DNA from: Halomonas salinarum | GTDB taxonomy: Bacteria > Pseudomonadota > Gammaproteobacteria > Pseudomonadales > Halomonadaceae | Direction: 5' to 3' | Length of the DNA stretch: 64,000 bases | Assembly: GCF_012062845.1 (NCBI RefSeq) | Contig: NZ_WWNB01000001.1 | Span: forward strand, 62,001-126,000 | In this document: piece after piece, positions 62,664 through 64,000 of the stretch | Layout: every line of letters starts with the position of its first letter | How positions within the stretch are numbered: position 1 is the stretch's first letter | Program-made: the position numbers and the translations under genes | The notes under the pieces: generated by a model | Seen by the model: the letters and a program-made list of their open reading frames with translations, nothing else | What the model was told of the DNA's origin: nothing | Databases searched by the model: none

Positions 62664-63200
62664 ATGACACCCACCGTCGAGATTGAATGCCGTCAGGGTG
62701 ACATCGCCAACCAGCCCGACATGGACGCGGTGGTTAATGCCGCCAATGCACAGCTCATGTCGGGTGGCGGCGTCGCCGGCGCTCTGCATCGAGCCGCTGG
62801 CCCGGGCCTCGCCCATGAGTGTCAACCAGAGGCACCGATCCGGCCCGGTCAGGCGGTAATCACCGGTGCCCATGACTTGCCCAACCGCCATGTCATTCAT
62901 TGCCTGGGGCCCGTCTATGGTCGTGATGAGCCCTCGGACGCCCTGTTGGCGTCCTGCTACCGGGAGGCCATCAGACTGGCCGAGGAACAGGAACTGGCCT
63001 CGATCGCCTTCCCTGCCCTATCCACTGGCGCTTTCGGCTATCCCATGAACGAAGCGACCCGGGTGGCGCTGACCACGGTCTTGAAGGAGACCCAGCACTG
63101 CGATCACCTTCGACAGGTGCGTTTCATCCTGCACGATGGCGAAAGCCTGGCGCTCTATCAGCAAACGCTGTCGATGCTTAAGGATGCCGAATCGTCCTGA
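62664..63200 (+). CDS. Macro-domain protein (O-acetyl-ADP-ribose deacetylase-like)
   Basis: 178 residues, a single macro domain of the MacroD/YmdB class: VVNAANAQLMSGGGVAGALHRAAG gives the ADP-ribose-binding Asn and glycine-rich loop, and SIAFPALSTGAFGYPMNEATRVAL the second loop. Members remove acetyl or ADP-ribosyl groups linked to ADP-ribose. The ATG at 62664 follows AAGGAGG. It lies 71 bp upstream of a histone-deacetylase-family gene on the same strand, so the two may form one unit. Confidence 0.88.
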   Translation: MTPTVEIECRQGDIANQPDMDAVVNAANAQLMSGGGVAGALHRAAGPGLAHECQPEAPIRPGQAVITGAHDLPNRHVIHCLGPVYGRDEPSDALLASCYREAIRLAEEQELASIAFPALSTGAFGYPMNEATRVALTTVLKETQHCDHLRQVRFILHDGESLALYQQTLSMLKDAESS

Positions 63201-63271
63201 GTGGCCTCGTCCCGGGGTGATGGGTAGAGTGGTAGCGACCTCGAACTAGCCACATCATCCTGACACCCGCC

Positions 63272-64000
63272 ATGCTGCCACTGATTCACCACCCGGGTTA
63301 CACCATCGAGATGCCACCACGGCATCCCTTCCCGATGGCTAAATTCCGGGTGCTGCGCGAGACATTAGCCGCCGAGAAGCTCGAGCATCTTGCCGAGTGG
63401 ATCACCCCACAGCCAGCAAGCGAAGCCAGCCTGGCCCGCGTGCATACGGCCGACTATCTGCACGCCTTCCTTGGCGGCACCCTGAGTGAGTCGGCCCAAC
63501 GTCGCAGCGGTTTTCGCTGGTCCGAGTCACTTGTCGTCCGCACGCTGCTTGAAGTGGGCGGCACCCAGGCAAGCGTCGAAGCGGCCCTTGATACCGGCCT
63601 TGCCTGCAACACCGCTGGCGGTACCCACCATGCCCATGCCGATGCCGCCAGCGGCTACTGCCTGATCAATGATCTTGCGGTCGCCGCGGCCCATGCCTTG
63701 GAGCGGAGATGGGTGAAGCGCATCCTGATCGTCGACCTGGACGTTCACCAGGGCGACGGGACCGCACGGCTTTTCCGCAACGATCACCGTGTCTTCACCT
63801 TCTCGATGCATGGGGCAGAGAACTTTCCGGCCCGCAAGCAGCATAGCGACCTGGACATCGCCCTGCCTCGTGGCACAGGTAATCTAGACTACCTGGCACG
63901 CTTGAGGGCGAGTCTGCCCCCATTACTCGTCCAGTTCGCCCCGGAGCTGGTGATATATGATGCTGGTGTCGACGTGCATGCCGATGACCGCCTCGGTCAC
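63272..64000 (+). CDS. Histone deacetylase-family protein (3' end outside window)
   Basis: 243 codons before the right edge cuts the frame; family members are about 300 residues. The zinc-dependent deacetylase core is visible: the His pair in AGGTHHAHADAASGYCLIND, zinc ligands Asp and His in DLDVHQGDGT and the further Asp in IYDAGVDVHADD. It starts MLPLIHHPGYTIEMPP, typical for bacterial HDAC-like proteins. In bacteria these act on acetylpolyamines, other acetylated amines or lysines. The ribosome site is weak; translation may be coupled to the macro gene. Confidence 0.88.
   Translation, partial: MLPLIHHPGYTIEMPPRHPFPMAKFRVLRETLAAEKLEHLAEWITPQPASEASLARVHTADYLHAFLGGTLSESAQRRSGFRWSESLVVRTLLEVGGTQASVEAALDTGLACNTAGGTHHAHADAASGYCLINDLAVAAAHALERRWVKRILIVDLDVHQGDGTARLFRNDHRVFTFSMHGAENFPARKQHSDLDIALPRGTGNLDYLARLRASLPPLLVQFAPELVIYDAGVDVHADDRLGH

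Overview
The window looks like a chromosomal segment of a moderately halophilic gammaproteobacterium, most likely Halomonas or a close relative. The evidence is a full set of ectoine-degradation genes (doeA, doeB, doeX, doeC, doeD), two BetT-type choline transporters and a choline dehydrogenase, and a GH13 alpha-glucosidase that closely resembles the enzyme I remember from Halomonas sp. H11. Base composition is GC-rich and even. I see no rRNA, tRNA, transposase, phage gene or CRISPR array, so this is ordinary chromosome rather than a mobile island. All assignments come from reading translations and motifs by eye; no database search was run.

Layout. 1-12320 (minus strand): the ectoine catabolic cluster doeA-doeB-doeX ... 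doeC-doeD (doeD runs off the left edge), with four same-strand genes between doeX and doeC: a nitrilase-superfamily amidase, an ATP-grasp ligase-like protein, a C45-type N-terminal-nucleophile acyltransferase/hydrolase and a 929-residue Orn/Lys/Arg-type decarboxylase. This inserted block is the best candidate for an undescribed pathway. 12595-15128: GhrA-type 2-hydroxyacid dehydrogenase, an AcuR/NemR-like TetR regulator and a DJ-1/PfpI protein, possibly an aldehyde/electrophile response set. 15318-17158: a secreted protein of unknown function and a LysO-type exporter. 17392-24470: an alpha-glucoside ABC importer with its cytoplasmic alpha-glucosidase, ATPase and LacI regulator, with a LacI-type operator upstream. 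24605-32177: an RND pump, BaeSR-like two-component system and a double-domain, His-rich Spy/CpxP-like periplasmic protein.

32442-46108: choline and ethanol functions interleaved. BetT with two BetI-like operators comes first. Then come exaC and adhP, whose upstream regions share an 80-bp ungapped repeat. A LuxR-type response regulator, a NahK-like hybrid kinase, a NosP-like FIST protein and a ZIP-like transporter lacking the usual metal-binding His follow. A second BetT and choline dehydrogenase BetA close the region. 46275-53109: the fructose PTS operon fruBKA with divergent cra/fruR. 53157-57833: a hybrid kinase with Hpt domain, a Cys-less exported protein of sulfite-oxidase-like fold, a YcbX-like MOSC protein and a DUF2189-like membrane protein. 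58124-62276: a TAXI-type TRAP transporter operon ending in a UspA protein, reminiscent of teaABCD. 62664-64000: a macro-domain protein followed by a histone-deacetylase-family protein cut by the right edge.

The common theme is management of compatible solutes and their carbon skeletons (ectoine, choline/betaine, alpha-glucosides, fructose) under local regulators, together with envelope-stress and NO/ethanol sensing modules.
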